The notes under the pieces are model-generated. The model made no database searches, was not told where the DNA came from, and saw nothing but the letters and a program-made list of their open reading frames with translations. This document shows, in pieces, positions 53,442-61,956 of a stretch of DNA of 64,000 nt (position 1 is its first letter; each line of letters starts with the position of its first letter). This DNA is from Virgibacillus sp. MSJ-26. Its GTDB lineage: Bacteria > Bacillota > Bacilli > Bacillales > Amphibacillaceae. The stretch covers positions 124,001 to 188,000 of the forward strand of contig NZ_JAHLPW010000004.1 of the NCBI RefSeq assembly GCF_018918075.1, written 5' to 3'. The position numbers and the translations under genes are program-made.

Positions 53442-54338
53442 TTAGTTATTTTGATAGTCATCAATCATATCCTGAAGTTCATCCCCGCCATGCCTCAACT
53501 CCAAATCAAAGTAAATCACTGCATAAGCTACAGCAGATATCATGTATGTGAGAATGGTGACCAAACTGGTAATGATGGAGAACAGCACGCTATTTCCTAG
53601 AATAGCACCAAATAGCCCGCTAATAGCTCCACTAATAATTGATGTAATCAAGCCAATAATGAGGAATAGGCCAAATATTCTCCAAGTATGTTTTTTAGTC
53701 AAACTCCAACTATAGCCAATCCCCGGGAATGATTTTTTATAAAATACTGCCGCTATATAAAATCCCCAACGTGAAAACCATAATGCTGTTAACAGTCCAA
53801 TGATTAGAAACAAGCCAATTCCAAAAAGAACACCAAAGACTGGTGAATCATTAGCAATAACGACACTTGGAATGACAATAATCATAATCGATGCCACAAG
53901 TACCGCAAAGAATATGATTCCGACAATAATACTACTACCAAGCACGGCACCAAACCTTTTAGCAGCTTGTTTAATAATGCTTCCAGCTGTGAAACTTTCC
54001 CCATCTTTTATCTTTTGTATGGCAAGAATAATTGAAATGGTCGATAAAGGGATTAAAACAAGTGTGGCAAATGTAGCAAGGTTAGTTATTGCAGTGGCTT
54101 GGACAAAAACATCTTCATCAAAACCCATTATAATTTGCTCAAACGTGTTGGAACCAATACCTAACTGTCTAAAAAATCCAGTCCCTGTCACTAACAGCAG
54201 AATCGCTTCTAATAAGAAAACCGGTCCAAGTATAAATAAGAATATTAAAAAGAAAGGCGAAAAATAATTTTTTATTAGTTGAAAAGTATGATCTAAAATT
54301 TCACTAAATCCTTTTGTTCTATTAAACTGCTCATCCAT
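53442..54338 (-). CDS. Six-helix membrane protein, first gene of the MoxR operon
   Basis: About 298 residues. A short N-terminal region (FNRTKGFSEILDHTFQLIKN) is followed by about six hydrophobic segments, including FSRWGFYIAAVFYKKSFPGI in a loop and an acidic C-terminus (GGDELQDMIDDYQNN). It resembles the membrane domain of glycerophosphodiesterase-like (GPDPase_memb/DUF7847) proteins. The ATG at 54338 follows AGGGGG. It begins the seven-gene co-directional set ending with the RDD gene. Confidence 0.72.
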   Translation of the reverse strand: MDEQFNRTKGFSEILDHTFQLIKNYFSPFFLIFLFILGPVFLLEAILLLVTGTGFFRQLGIGSNTFEQIIMGFDEDVFVQATAITNLATFATLVLIPLSTISIILAIQKIKDGESFTAGSIIKQAAKRFGAVLGSSIIVGIIFFAVLVASIMIIVIPSVVIANDSPVFGVLFGIGLFLIIGLLTALWFSRWGFYIAAVFYKKSFPGIGYSWSLTKKHTWRIFGLFLIIGLITSIISGAISGLFGAILGNSVLFSIITSLVTILTYMISAVAYAVIYFDLELRHGGDELQDMIDDYQNN

Positions 54339-54477
54339 AAAAGTATGTCCCCCTCTGATATTAAACATATAACCATTATTCTAACACTCTTTAAAGTGAT
54401 TTTTTAGTCTTTTTTGTATTATGGGATTATTGGTTCTTAATACCTATTTTCTTGCGTGACATTTTTGCCGATCCAGA

Positions 54478-54750
54478 TTAAATCGCCGAATAGGAAACAA
54501 AATTAAGAAAAACAATTAGAGCAAAAATAATAAAAAGTTGGAGTATGATTCCTATGATACTGCATATTAACCCAGAGATAGCCAGCCCTTTACCCGTCTC
54601 AGCCTTACGCTCAATTTCTTTAAAACTTATGATTGAAATAACAATGCCAATAATGGCAGTTATAATTCCTATAAATGGTATTAAAAGCGATAAAATTCCC
54701 AGTGTCAATGACACCACTGATTTACTATTTAATATTTTTTGATCTGACAC
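54478..54750 (-). CDS. DUF4190 small membrane protein
   Basis: The 90 residues have two to three hydrophobic segments and the DUF4190 pattern SLTLGILSLLIPFIGIITAI ... GKGLAISGLICSIIGII, where a Gly-rich second helix follows a short charged loop. The start is GTG; GAGGGG lies 9 bases upstream. The function is unknown; it lies 140 bases upstream of the MoxR operon on the same strand. Confidence 0.78.
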   Translation of the reverse strand: MSDQKILNSKSVVSLTLGILSLLIPFIGIITAIIGIVISIISFKEIERKAETGKGLAISGLICSIIGIILQLFIIFALIVFLNFVSYSAI

Positions 54751-54837
54751 TTCCTTTTACCCCTCCCGCTAAATCGTGTCCTATTACTTATCCTTAATGC
54801 CAATCCGCTGAGCTTAGAACTCATTGTTTTAGACGAT

Positions 54838-55290
54838 TTAATCATATTCAGATAAAAACTCTGCCACATCTTTAGGCAGTTTAAAGCTGAATGTATTGTT
54901 TTTAATTGAGAAATCTATGTATGGCTCGTCCTCGTACAAAATAATTGTGGCCATCTCAACTAATCTTTTCTGTTCTTCACTAGACTCGTCAAAATGTATA
55001 GTTTCCTCCTGATACAATTTAAACTTTTTACCTTTAATCGCTTCTGAAGGCACAGCCTCTAAATTCCAATCATCTACTTTAATCATCTCTACGAATTCTT
55101 TTATTTCATGAGTATCCGTGATGGTTATTGTTGAATGATTGGTTACAGGGGATAACACCTCAATTTTTTGAATCTTTTCAAGTCCTATTTCGAAACTTTG
55201 TGCTTTGGATTTTCTCTCGCCCGCCAGGCACCCGAATAATAGGGTTGTTACTGACAGCACGACCAAGCAAAACATGACGGCTTTTCTCAT
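54838..55290 (-). CDS. Putative lipoprotein, 150 aa
   Basis: The signal peptide ends in the lipobox TLLFGC, then comes a soluble domain (IQKIEVLSPVTNHSTITITD, IDFSIKNNTFSFKLPKDVAEF). It is membrane anchored and extracellular. I do not recognise the family. The ATG at 55290 has GGGAG 9 bases upstream; an in-frame TTG two codons earlier is possible. It lies 87 bases upstream of the DUF4190 gene. Confidence 0.7.
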   Translation of the reverse strand: MRKAVMFCLVVLSVTTLLFGCLAGERKSKAQSFEIGLEKIQKIEVLSPVTNHSTITITDTHEIKEFVEMIKVDDWNLEAVPSEAIKGKKFKLYQEETIHFDESSEEQKRLVEMATIILYEDEPYIDFSIKNNTFSFKLPKDVAEFLSEYD

Positions 55291-55539
55291 TTTCAATCGC
55301 TCCCACTCAAAATGATACCTACTTATTATACGTTTATTGGCTTCAAAGGTTTCATTGATTTCAAAAAATCAAAAAATGAGCAAGTGAACAAAGTGGAACT
55401 AAGGCCGCGATGGATGGAAAGCAAATAGTATAATGGTCAAATAAATGTACCTTGTGACCTCAAGCACGATTTTAAGTAAATAAATAATGTTATTTCGGGT
55501 ATAGGATATATATGTCTACAAAAACTAGATAAGATTTAA

Positions 55540-55610
55540 TGTTGCGTAGAATAAACTTTTCCTTAGAAATATGCGCAACACTATTACCTTTTTGCCAGAA
55601 GTGGTACAAT
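55540..55610 (+). promoter_or_regulatory. Candidate fda promoter with upstream dyad
   Basis: TGGTACAAT (55602-55610) is an extended -10. TGTTGCG (55540-55546) and CGCAACA (55574-55580) form a 7-bp dyad centred about 42 bases upstream of the -10. The 375-base gap holds nothing else I recognise. Confidence 0.35.
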
Positions 55611-55680
55611 AAAAGAGTGAATATCATGTTGCATTTTTATATTGACGAAATCCATACTATTACAGTGAGGAGTGGTCTTA

Positions 55681-56565
55681 ATGAATCAAAAACAATTTGA
55701 CAAAATAAAAAATGGGAAAGGCTTTATTGCAGCCCTTGACCAAAGTGGGGGGAGTACACCAAAAGCTTTAGCTTTATATGGTATCCCTGAAGATGCCTAC
55801 TCAGGCGAAGATGAAATGTTTGATTTAGTACATGAAATGCGCACTCGAATTATTACATCACCTGCATTCGACGCAGAACATATTTTGGGCGCCATTCTTT
55901 TTGAGCAAACGATGGATCGTGAAATTGAAGGTAAATACACAGGTGACTATCTTGCTGATGAGAAAGGAATTGTTCCTTTCTTAAAAGTAGACAAAGGACT
56001 TGCTGACGAATCAAATGGTGTGCAGCTCATGAAGCCGATGCCTGAATTGGACGAACTACTGAAGCGCGCGAACGAGCGCCACATCTTCGGTACGAAAATG
56101 CGTTCCGTAATTAAGGAAGCAAATCAAGAAGGTATCAAAGCTGTCGTTGACCAACAGTTTGAAGTTGGTAAACAAATTATCGATGCAGGCCTTGTTCCGA
56201 TTATCGAACCAGAAGTTGATATTAACAGTGCGGAAAAAGAAAAATGTGAGGACCTGTTAAAAGCAGAGATACTAGAGCACCTAAACAAATTAGGCGAAAA
56301 CGATTATGTCATGTTGAAACTTTCAATCCCAACAAAAGCTAACCTATATAAAGAACTCATCGATCATCCAATGGTCGTGCGCGTTGTAGCACTTTCTGGC
56401 GGTTACTCCACAGACGTAGCTAACGAAAAACTCAAAGAAAACAACGGCCTTATTGCCAGTTTCTCAAGAGCATTAAGCCAAGACTTAAATGCGGATCAAA
56501 CAGAAGAAGAATTTAACGCAGAACTTGAAAAAGCAGTTATGTCGATATATGAAGCTTCTGTGTGA
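55681..56565 (+). CDS. fda: Class I fructose-bisphosphate aldolase
   Basis: This 294-residue bacterial class I aldolase is close in length to staphylococcal Fda[20 protein letters not shown] near the N-terminus and the Schiff-base lysine segment [10 protein letters not shown] are present, with VVALSGGYS in the phosphate-binding loop. It cleaves fructose 1,6-bisphosphate in glycolysis. The ATG at 55681 follows GAGGAGTGG. A strong terminator and a repeat array follow. Confidence 0.92.
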   Translation: MNQKQFDKIKNGKGFIAALDQSGGSTPKALALYGIPEDAYSGEDEMFDLVHEMRTRIITSPAFDAEHILGAILFEQTMDREIEGKYTGDYLADEKGIVPFLKVDKGLADESNGVQLMKPMPELDELLKRANERHIFGTKMRSVIKEANQEGIKAVVDQQFEVGKQIIDAGLVPIIEPEVDINSAEKEKCEDLLKAEILEHLNKLGENDYVMLKLSIPTKANLYKELIDHPMVVRVVALSGGYSTDVANEKLKENNGLIASFSRALSQDLNADQTEEEFNAELEKAVMSIYEASV

Positions 56566-56588
56566 GAGTGAGTTAAAATTTAAATAGT

Positions 56589-56623
56589 AAAACGAGCAGC
56601 CAGTGAGACTGCTCGTTTTTTTA
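56589..56623 (+). terminator. Intrinsic terminator of fda
   Basis: AAAACGAGCAG (56589-56599) pairs with CTGCTCGTTTT (56609-56619), followed by T-rich sequence. Confidence 0.9.
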
Positions 56624-56652
56624 TGAGAGTAGGACTCTCTCGTTCAAATGTC

Positions 56653-57191
56653 AGGACAAAGTGGGAGCTTTAATCGAGAGGGAGCTTCTCTCGTTCAAAT
56701 ATCAGGACAAAGTGGGAGCTTTAATCGAGAGGGAGCTTCTCTCGTTCAAATATCAGGACAAAGTGGGAATTTTAATCGAGAGGAAGCTTTTCTCGTTCAA
56801 ATGTCAAGACAAAGTGGGAATTTTAATCGAGAGGAAACTTCTCTCGTTCAAAAGACAGGACAAGGTGAGGTTTTTAATCGAGAGGAAGCTTCTCTCGTTC
56901 AAATGTAAGGATAAAGTGAGAGTTTTAATCGAGAGGAAGCTTCTCTCGTTCAAATGTCAGGATAAAGTGAGAGTTTTAATCTAGAGGAAGCTTCTCTCGT
57001 TCAAATGTCAGGATAAAGTGAGAGTTTTAATCGAGAGGAAGCTTCTCTCGATCAAAAGACAGGACAAGGTGAGAGTTTTAATCGAGAGGAAGCTTCTCTC
57101 GTTCAAATGTAAGGATAAAGTGAGAGTTTTAATCGAGAGGAAGCTTCTCTCGTTCAAATGTCAGGACAAAGTGAGAGTTTTAATCGAGAGA
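56653..57191. repeat. Tandem array C: eleven copies of a 51-bp unit
   Basis: AGGACAAAG-type strings start at 56653, 56704, 56755, 56806, 56857, 56908, 56959, 57010, 57061, 57112 and 57163, exactly 51 bp apart. Each unit has the palindrome CGAGAGGAAGCTTCTCTCG (6-bp arms around a HindIII-like AAGCTT core). Copies differ by a few substitutions, mostly outside the palindrome, with no length change; the last is cut short. ORFs of 78-107 codons are open in more than one frame only because 51 is divisible by three. It lies between convergent fda and the NERD gene. Confidence 0.95.
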
Positions 57192-57227
57192 GCTAGTTAT
57201 TTTACCAAAGCCCATTTATTGTATTTA

Positions 57228-58130
57228 TTATTCGTAATATGTCCATCGATGTGAGCCTACTCTGTTAAAGTGTTCTAAAAGAATACGCCTAATACGCTGC
57301 TCTGCTACAATTTTACACCAATCATAAACAATCGATGAGGTAATCTTTTCATTCGGATAAAGCTTTTTGAACTCGCTAATACTTCTAAGAACTGCTTTTG
57401 TAAAGTCCTCGCTATACCCACACGTTAGGCAAGTAATGGTCATTTTCTGGGTTGGCACCAGAAAGGAATTGCACTTGAAACAGGTTATCCCCTTTTTTAA
57501 TTGAGCATACTCATAATCAGGTACTTGCTCGAATCGTGAATCAGTTTGGTGGAGGGTGATTAATTTATCTGCTAAATTATAATGCTGTTCCGTAATTTTA
57601 GATGGTGTGTTATTGAGTTGACCTAGGTGGGTTTTAATTTGAGTTGGATAAATAATCGGCAGATGAAGTGGGGCTTGATACATGGTGAAGGATGAATTAA
57701 TGTAGACGACTGAGACTTCAAGCGGATATTTATGACCAAGGGTGTAAGTTAATTGTTGGAAGAGAGATTCACTTCTTACTAATTGATGAATTGGATTATT
57801 CAATTTCACTCCAGATTTGTTGTACAAACTATCTGATTCGTAGTAGTGGTCTCCTTCATTATTTTTTATCTCGAATAGGTGAATTTTTCCGTGACCGATG
57901 ATTGTCGTGTCGAGCTGAAAGGTGGTGTGGTTTTGTGTTAGTAAAAGATCATTTAGAATGAGGCATTCACATTGCAACTTTTTCGTTAATGAATCGAAGT
58001 GAACCTCTCCTTCATATCCTTTTTTCAAACTGTAATAACGTTGCTTGTCCTCAGTTTTTAAATTCATACGCTTATTCAAAATTTCTAGGATAGCTAATTC
58101 TTTTGGTTTGGTTCGTGGTTTGTATTCCAT
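57228..58130 (-). CDS. NERD-domain protein with zinc ribbon
   Basis: The protein has 300 residues. An N-terminal NERD (nuclease-related) domain covers GYEGEVHFDSLTKKL and the strand pair TTIIGHGKIHLFEIKNNEGD, with the E-x-K signature. A C-terminal zinc ribbon has CFKC and CLTC, followed by a helix. NERD proteins are predicted nucleases or nucleic-acid-binding proteins of unclear role. AAAGGCTGTG lies before the ATG. Confidence 0.85.
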   Translation of the reverse strand: MEYKPRTKPKELAILEILNKRMNLKTEDKQRYYSLKKGYEGEVHFDSLTKKLQCECLILNDLLLTQNHTTFQLDTTIIGHGKIHLFEIKNNEGDHYYESDSLYNKSGVKLNNPIHQLVRSESLFQQLTYTLGHKYPLEVSVVYINSSFTMYQAPLHLPIIYPTQIKTHLGQLNNTPSKITEQHYNLADKLITLHQTDSRFEQVPDYEYAQLKKGITCFKCNSFLVPTQKMTITCLTCGYSEDFTKAVLRSISEFKKLYPNEKITSSIVYDWCKIVAEQRIRRILLEHFNRVGSHRWTYYE

Positions 58131-58180
58131 TGTTCACAGCCTTTCGTTTTATTTTAAATTTATTATATCAGTTTATTCAC

Positions 58181-58756
58181 TTAAGTTATAGGAATATTGT
58201 AAACCTTCAGTCCATCCCAAGTTTTATCCCAATTCTTTTTACCCACTCGGTTGTAATAAATTCTTATTTTTTCGTCTGTGTTATAGAGAGGTGTGGGCTT
58301 TACCACTAGATTTATAACATCATGAACTCCCCATGGGGCTGCTAAAGCAATATCATTTTTATCATCGAGTTTAACTCCTAAAGCCGTTGCTGTTTCGGGA
58401 AATTTAGAGATACCATCAACCGAAGAAGAGTATGGTGGGAAGTTACTTTTTATATGCATTCGAGCCTGATTTTTAACAGACCAAGGGACATTTGAAAGGA
58501 GTGTGGTTAATGTCGTTTCCATCGCTTTCTCCTCGAATTCATTTGTATTTTCTGAGTCAAAATAAATAACATCGATATCAGGCAGAGGTGTTCTTTCATT
58601 CTTATCATGAATCATGTCCCATATTTTTGAACGAATGAAACCCGCACAAATCCACCAATCAGGCAAATCCAATGATTTTACAGCAAAAAGTATATTCATC
58701 ATCCACTCATCTTCTTTTATAGCTTTAACTATGTCATTCTCATTTTGAATTTCCAT
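58181..58756 (-). CDS. Nucleotidyltransferase-family protein (DUF925)
   Basis: The 191 residues match the COG3575/DUF925 family: WWICAGFIRSKIWDMIHD, LPDIDVIYFD (nucleotidyltransferase-type Asp pair), NQARMHIKSNFPPYSSSVDG, and APWGVHDVINLVVKPTP. The family is predicted to transfer a nucleotide to an unknown acceptor. AAGGAGA precedes the ATG. Same-strand neighbours on each side have their own ribosome sites. Confidence 0.83.
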   Translation of the reverse strand: MEIQNENDIVKAIKEDEWMMNILFAVKSLDLPDWWICAGFIRSKIWDMIHDKNERTPLPDIDVIYFDSENTNEFEEKAMETTLTTLLSNVPWSVKNQARMHIKSNFPPYSSSVDGISKFPETATALGVKLDDKNDIALAAPWGVHDVINLVVKPTPLYNTDEKIRIYYNRVGKKNWDKTWDGLKVYNIPIT

Positions 58757-58800
58757 TGTTTAAAATCTCCTTTTCAATAAGTGTACTGAATATAATAGTG

Positions 58801-59304
58801 CTACTCGTTTTTTTCACTCGACGGGTTTTCAGCAGAATATATAGCTTGTTCGGCATTAAATCGATAAACGATTCGCTCTAATGTCATACCTAACTTTTCT
58901 AAGAGCTTACAGGAGGCTGTATTGGCTGTTTGCGTTTCAGCGACTATTTTAGAAAGGGCTAGCTCACTTAATGAATAGTCGATAATATGCCCAACAACTT
59001 CTGTGGCATAGCCTTGTCCCCAATAATCAGGTATAAATTGATAGGAAATTTCTTGGTAATCACCTTCATGATGGGGATCAAGCGATACCAATCCGATAAA
59101 ACAACCTGTTTCTCTTTCCCTCACTATCCAATAAAAAGAGTTCTGAGGAGGTTTAAGCATTTTTCCCATGGCGGATTTAATTGAATTTTCCCCGCGTATA
59201 CCACCGAGATACTTTCTTACTTCCGGATTCGTATATAAATTTCTCACGTCATTAAAGTCTGTTTTACGTATGGTATCAATCATGCATCTTTTTGTTTTGA
59301 GCAA
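58801..59304 (-). CDS. GNAT acetyltransferase (RimJ/RimL type)
   Basis: The 167 residues fit the RimJ/RimL group of N-acetyltransferases: ISYQFIPDYWGQGYATEVVG binds acetyl-CoA, and VAETQTANTASCKLLEKLGM is the conserved helix. The start TTG (MLKTKRC) fits the family opening and has GAAGGGAAG upstream. The acceptor, a protein, amino acid or drug, is not predictable. Confidence 0.85.
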   Translation of the reverse strand: MLKTKRCMIDTIRKTDFNDVRNLYTNPEVRKYLGGIRGENSIKSAMGKMLKPPQNSFYWIVRERETGCFIGLVSLDPHHEGDYQEISYQFIPDYWGQGYATEVVGHIIDYSLSELALSKIVAETQTANTASCKLLEKLGMTLERIVYRFNAEQAIYSAENPSSEKNE

Positions 59305-59376
59305 TTAAATACTTCCCTTCAGATAGAAATAACATTCTAAAATAATAATTTAGGTCTAAAAATGTTTAGACATTGA

Positions 59377-59775
59377 TTATTCTGATGCGACGAGTTCAAC
59401 TTTTATTCTATCTGGGTCTTCAAAATAAACAGCATAATGATTCGCTCCTCCAGCATATGGATGCCTATCTAAGTAAAGAATGTTAACATCTTTTATTTTT
59501 AATTTGCGGGTAATTTCATCAACATGGTCACGCGACGAAGCATAAAACGCCAAATGATTAAGTCCCACTCGACATCTATGAAAGGGAACATCTAAGAATC
59601 TATCCTCTGCCTGAACAAAAACAATATATGTATCACCCAGTCTCCAACTACGTCCGCTTTCCCACTCTTGAAACATCGTGTAGCCTAATTCTTCAAGCAA
59701 CCATCCCCAAAATTCAGTGGTTTTATTAAGATTTGAAACATATAGCTCAATATGATGAAGCAATCCCTTTTTCAT
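59377..59775 (-). CDS. VOC-family (glyoxalase/dioxygenase-fold) protein
   Basis: The 132-residue VOC domain has metal-site-type residues in HHIELYVSNLNKTTEFW, NHLAFYASSRDHV and YFEDPDRIKVEL. Members include glyoxalases, dioxygenases and fosfomycin- or bleomycin-resistance proteins; the residues do not single out one. AAAGGAA precedes the ATG. Confidence 0.82.
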   Translation of the reverse strand: MKKGLLHHIELYVSNLNKTTEFWGWLLEELGYTMFQEWESGRSWRLGDTYIVFVQAEDRFLDVPFHRCRVGLNHLAFYASSRDHVDEITRKLKIKDVNILYLDRHPYAGGANHYAVYFEDPDRIKVELVASE

Positions 59776-59843
59776 AAAAAATTCCTTTCATTGCTAATAG
59801 CTACTTTTTAGTTCTCTTCGCATTGCCTAATCAGTTTCAAAAA

Positions 59844-60302
59844 CTATTCTTTATAAACAAGCTTAAATCTTTCACAAACTATTGGTATTTGATAATTAAA
59901 CTCTTGATTTGTTCCTTTTAACTCTTCTTTAAAGAACTCCTCATGAACATCGCGCCAATATTTTAAAGAACGATCACCTTCACCTTCTAAATAGGCGTGT
60001 TCTTTAGAGACCTCTTCAAAGGGAATAATTTCTATTGATGTCGTTACGAGAATAGCGGCTGCTCTCCCATTTCCATCAAGAATAATATTATACAGACCAA
60101 CAAACGGGACTTCCTCTTTTCCTAATTCATATAAATTATAATTGGACGATGTTGCTGTTTTCTTCCCCTCTAACACTAATCCCAACAACTTATCGGCAAC
60201 CTCTTTTGAATTGCCAAATGCCCATACATCATAATCATTTGGTGCATCAGGATTAATTTCCCGGTAGTTTTCCCACATTTGAATAACAGAGTCCTTCTCC
60301 AT
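59844..60302 (-). CDS. ASCH-domain protein
   Basis: The 152 residues contain an ASCH domain: WAFGNSKEVADKLLGLVLEG, KKTATSSNYNLYELG, FVGLYNIILDGNGRAAAILV, and EGDRSLKYWRDVHEEFF. ASCH proteins are predicted to bind RNA and some hydrolyse N4-acetylcytidine. The ribosome site (AAAGTTGG) is weak, which leaves the exact start slightly uncertain. Confidence 0.82.
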   Translation of the reverse strand: MEKDSVIQMWENYREINPDAPNDYDVWAFGNSKEVADKLLGLVLEGKKTATSSNYNLYELGKEEVPFVGLYNIILDGNGRAAAILVTTSIEIIPFEEVSKEHAYLEGEGDRSLKYWRDVHEEFFKEELKGTNQEFNYQIPIVCERFKLVYKE

Positions 60303-60330
60303 ATGTTTACCAACTTTCTATATTATGAAG

Positions 60331-60918
60331 TTAATTATTTAACATTTTTTCAAAACATACACATTCATGTGTTCTTTTAAATTGCTTCTTTATTTTCTCT
60401 GTTTCGTCTCCTAAATAATGGGCAAATGCGTGAATAGGTTGGAAATGAGTCAAGTTACTCTTCATTGTTCCTACTAATTCATCACTGTCCATAAACACTT
60501 GTAAATAGGAGTCAACATTTTTAAATCCATTTTTTACATACCACTTATTCACCCAATCATCGTCCCGTGTCCATGCCTCAAGGCGACTAAGGCCTTTAAT
60601 TTTGGCTATAACTTCAGCCTCTTTTAGAAGTTGTGTGGCGATACCTTGCCTACGAAAATCAGGATGTACTGCAATATGCCATATCATGCCGCCAAAACCC
60701 GCCCCTTTTGTACACACTGTTCTTTCTTCGACTTCATATTCTATATCTAGCAAACCCACGATTTGGCCTTCCTCTACCGCAACTAATTCTATTGATGGAT
60801 TTTCATATCGCTCTTTTTCTTTTAAAACATTATCAAAATAGGCTGTATCTAAAAATGATAAAACCCTGCAACGAACCCATCCTTTCTCATCCTCTTTACG
60901 GTAAAATCTGATTTTCAT
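60331..60918 (-). CDS. GNAT acetyltransferase
   Basis: The 195 residues contain a classic GNAT core: GGMIWHIAVHPDFRRQGIAT binds acetyl-CoA (R-x-x-G-x-A) and GLSRLEAWTRDDDWVNKWYV is the following helix-strand. The C-terminal extension of about 50 residues is variable. AGGGGGG precedes the ATG. The substrate is unknown. Confidence 0.85.
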   Translation of the reverse strand: MKIRFYRKEDEKGWVRCRVLSFLDTAYFDNVLKEKERYENPSIELVAVEEGQIVGLLDIEYEVEERTVCTKGAGFGGMIWHIAVHPDFRRQGIATQLLKEAEVIAKIKGLSRLEAWTRDDDWVNKWYVKNGFKNVDSYLQVFMDSDELVGTMKSNLTHFQPIHAFAHYLGDETEKIKKQFKRTHECVCFEKMLNN

Positions 60919-60978
60919 GCGCTAACCCCCCTAATAATAAAACTCTTTTAATGTATATGTATAATTTATAGTGAGTTT

Positions 60979-61380
60979 TCACCTTTGGTTTTCCCCACTT
61001 TTAAACATATACCTAATCCCTTTGCCTGCTAATGGCTCATCGTCATACCTTGGTATAACATGAAAATGCGCATGAAGTATATGCTGTCCCCCAACTCCAC
61101 CACAATTCCAGCCAAGATTATAACCTTGTGGTTGATGCTTTTCATCTACATATTCTTTTACCTTTTGAAGAAGTTTATATGTAGCATTCCACTCATCATA
61201 AGTAAGGTCAAAAGCAGTTTTTCTATGTATCTTAGGAACTATGAGTCCAGCTCCTTCTAGCTGCCCGCCTTTTACTTGGGCCTGTTCTAATTGCAAAAAC
61301 ATGCAGTATTCATTACTCAAGATGATTTTTTGATTAGGTTCAAGTTCTAGATGACAGAAGACACATTTTTTAATCATCAT
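60979..61380 (-). CDS. HIT-family hydrolase
   Basis: The 133 residues include the histidine triad as H103-A-H105-F-H107 within GGQHILHAHFHVIPRYDDEP. CVFCH near the N-terminus (C6, C9) may bind zinc as in Hint/Fhit relatives. HIT enzymes hydrolyse or transfer nucleoside monophosphates. GAGGAG precedes the ATG; a second ATG follows directly. Confidence 0.9.
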   Translation of the reverse strand: MMIKKCVFCHLELEPNQKIILSNEYCMFLQLEQAQVKGGQLEGAGLIVPKIHRKTAFDLTYDEWNATYKLLQKVKEYVDEKHQPQGYNLGWNCGGVGGQHILHAHFHVIPRYDDEPLAGKGIRYMFKSGENQR

Positions 61381-61427
61381 AAATTCTCCTCGAGGTTATT
61401 ATATAATTTTTCTTTTGCGCCAATCCG

Positions 61428-61826
61428 TTACTTGAAATACATTTGTATCTTTGTAGCAACCTCTCTGGGTTTAACATCAACAGAAGATAAACTTTCAATA
61501 TCGATCCACATTGGTATGTACAATCCACTATTTCTCTTGTCATCATATTCCTCCCCCTGACCTGTGCCAAATTCACCACCAATCATTTCAGACAGGAAGA
61601 AATACTGTGTACCGTTAAAATTTACTGTTGTAAAGCAATCATTCACCTTTATGTCTACACCTAATTCCTCTAAAACCTCTCTCTTTGTTGCTTCTTCTGG
61701 TGTTTCTCCGTCTTTAATTCCACCACCAGGAAACACATAATAAACAGAATCATCCCTAACCCTTTTAATCAGTGCAACATTATTATTTTCTATTAGTATA
61801 GCTGAGCCTCTATCACGTTTCTTCAT
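61428..61826 (-). CDS. Nudix hydrolase
   Basis: The 132 residues contain a complete Nudix box: G35, E41, R49-E50 and E53-E54 (reading GGIKDGETPEEATKREVLEE). It hydrolyses a nucleoside diphosphate linked to X. Hence the substrate is open. The ATG at 61826 is favoured by AAAGGGGCAAGGG; the frame reads eight codons further upstream. Confidence 0.88.
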   Translation of the reverse strand: MKKRDRGSAILIENNNVALIKRVRDDSVYYVFPGGGIKDGETPEEATKREVLEELGVDIKVNDCFTTVNFNGTQYFFLSEMIGGEFGTGQGEEYDDKRNSGLYIPMWIDIESLSSVDVKPREVATKIQMYFK

Positions 61827-61956
61827 ACCCTTGCCCCTTTGCGGAAACATCTGAACTTAAATAACGTATCCTCTTTAACTAACACAACTAATCTCAACTT
61901 ATTCACCAACATATCCCTATGCTTAGCCGAGAACTTTTCTTTTGTTCACATTTGCA

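Noticed and set aside
56648-57254. ORFs of 86, 107 and 78 codons in the array C region with repeating protein units
   Set aside because: They are open in two frames at once only because the period is 51 bp, have no ribosome site, and end where the array ends. The palindromes explain the conservation better.
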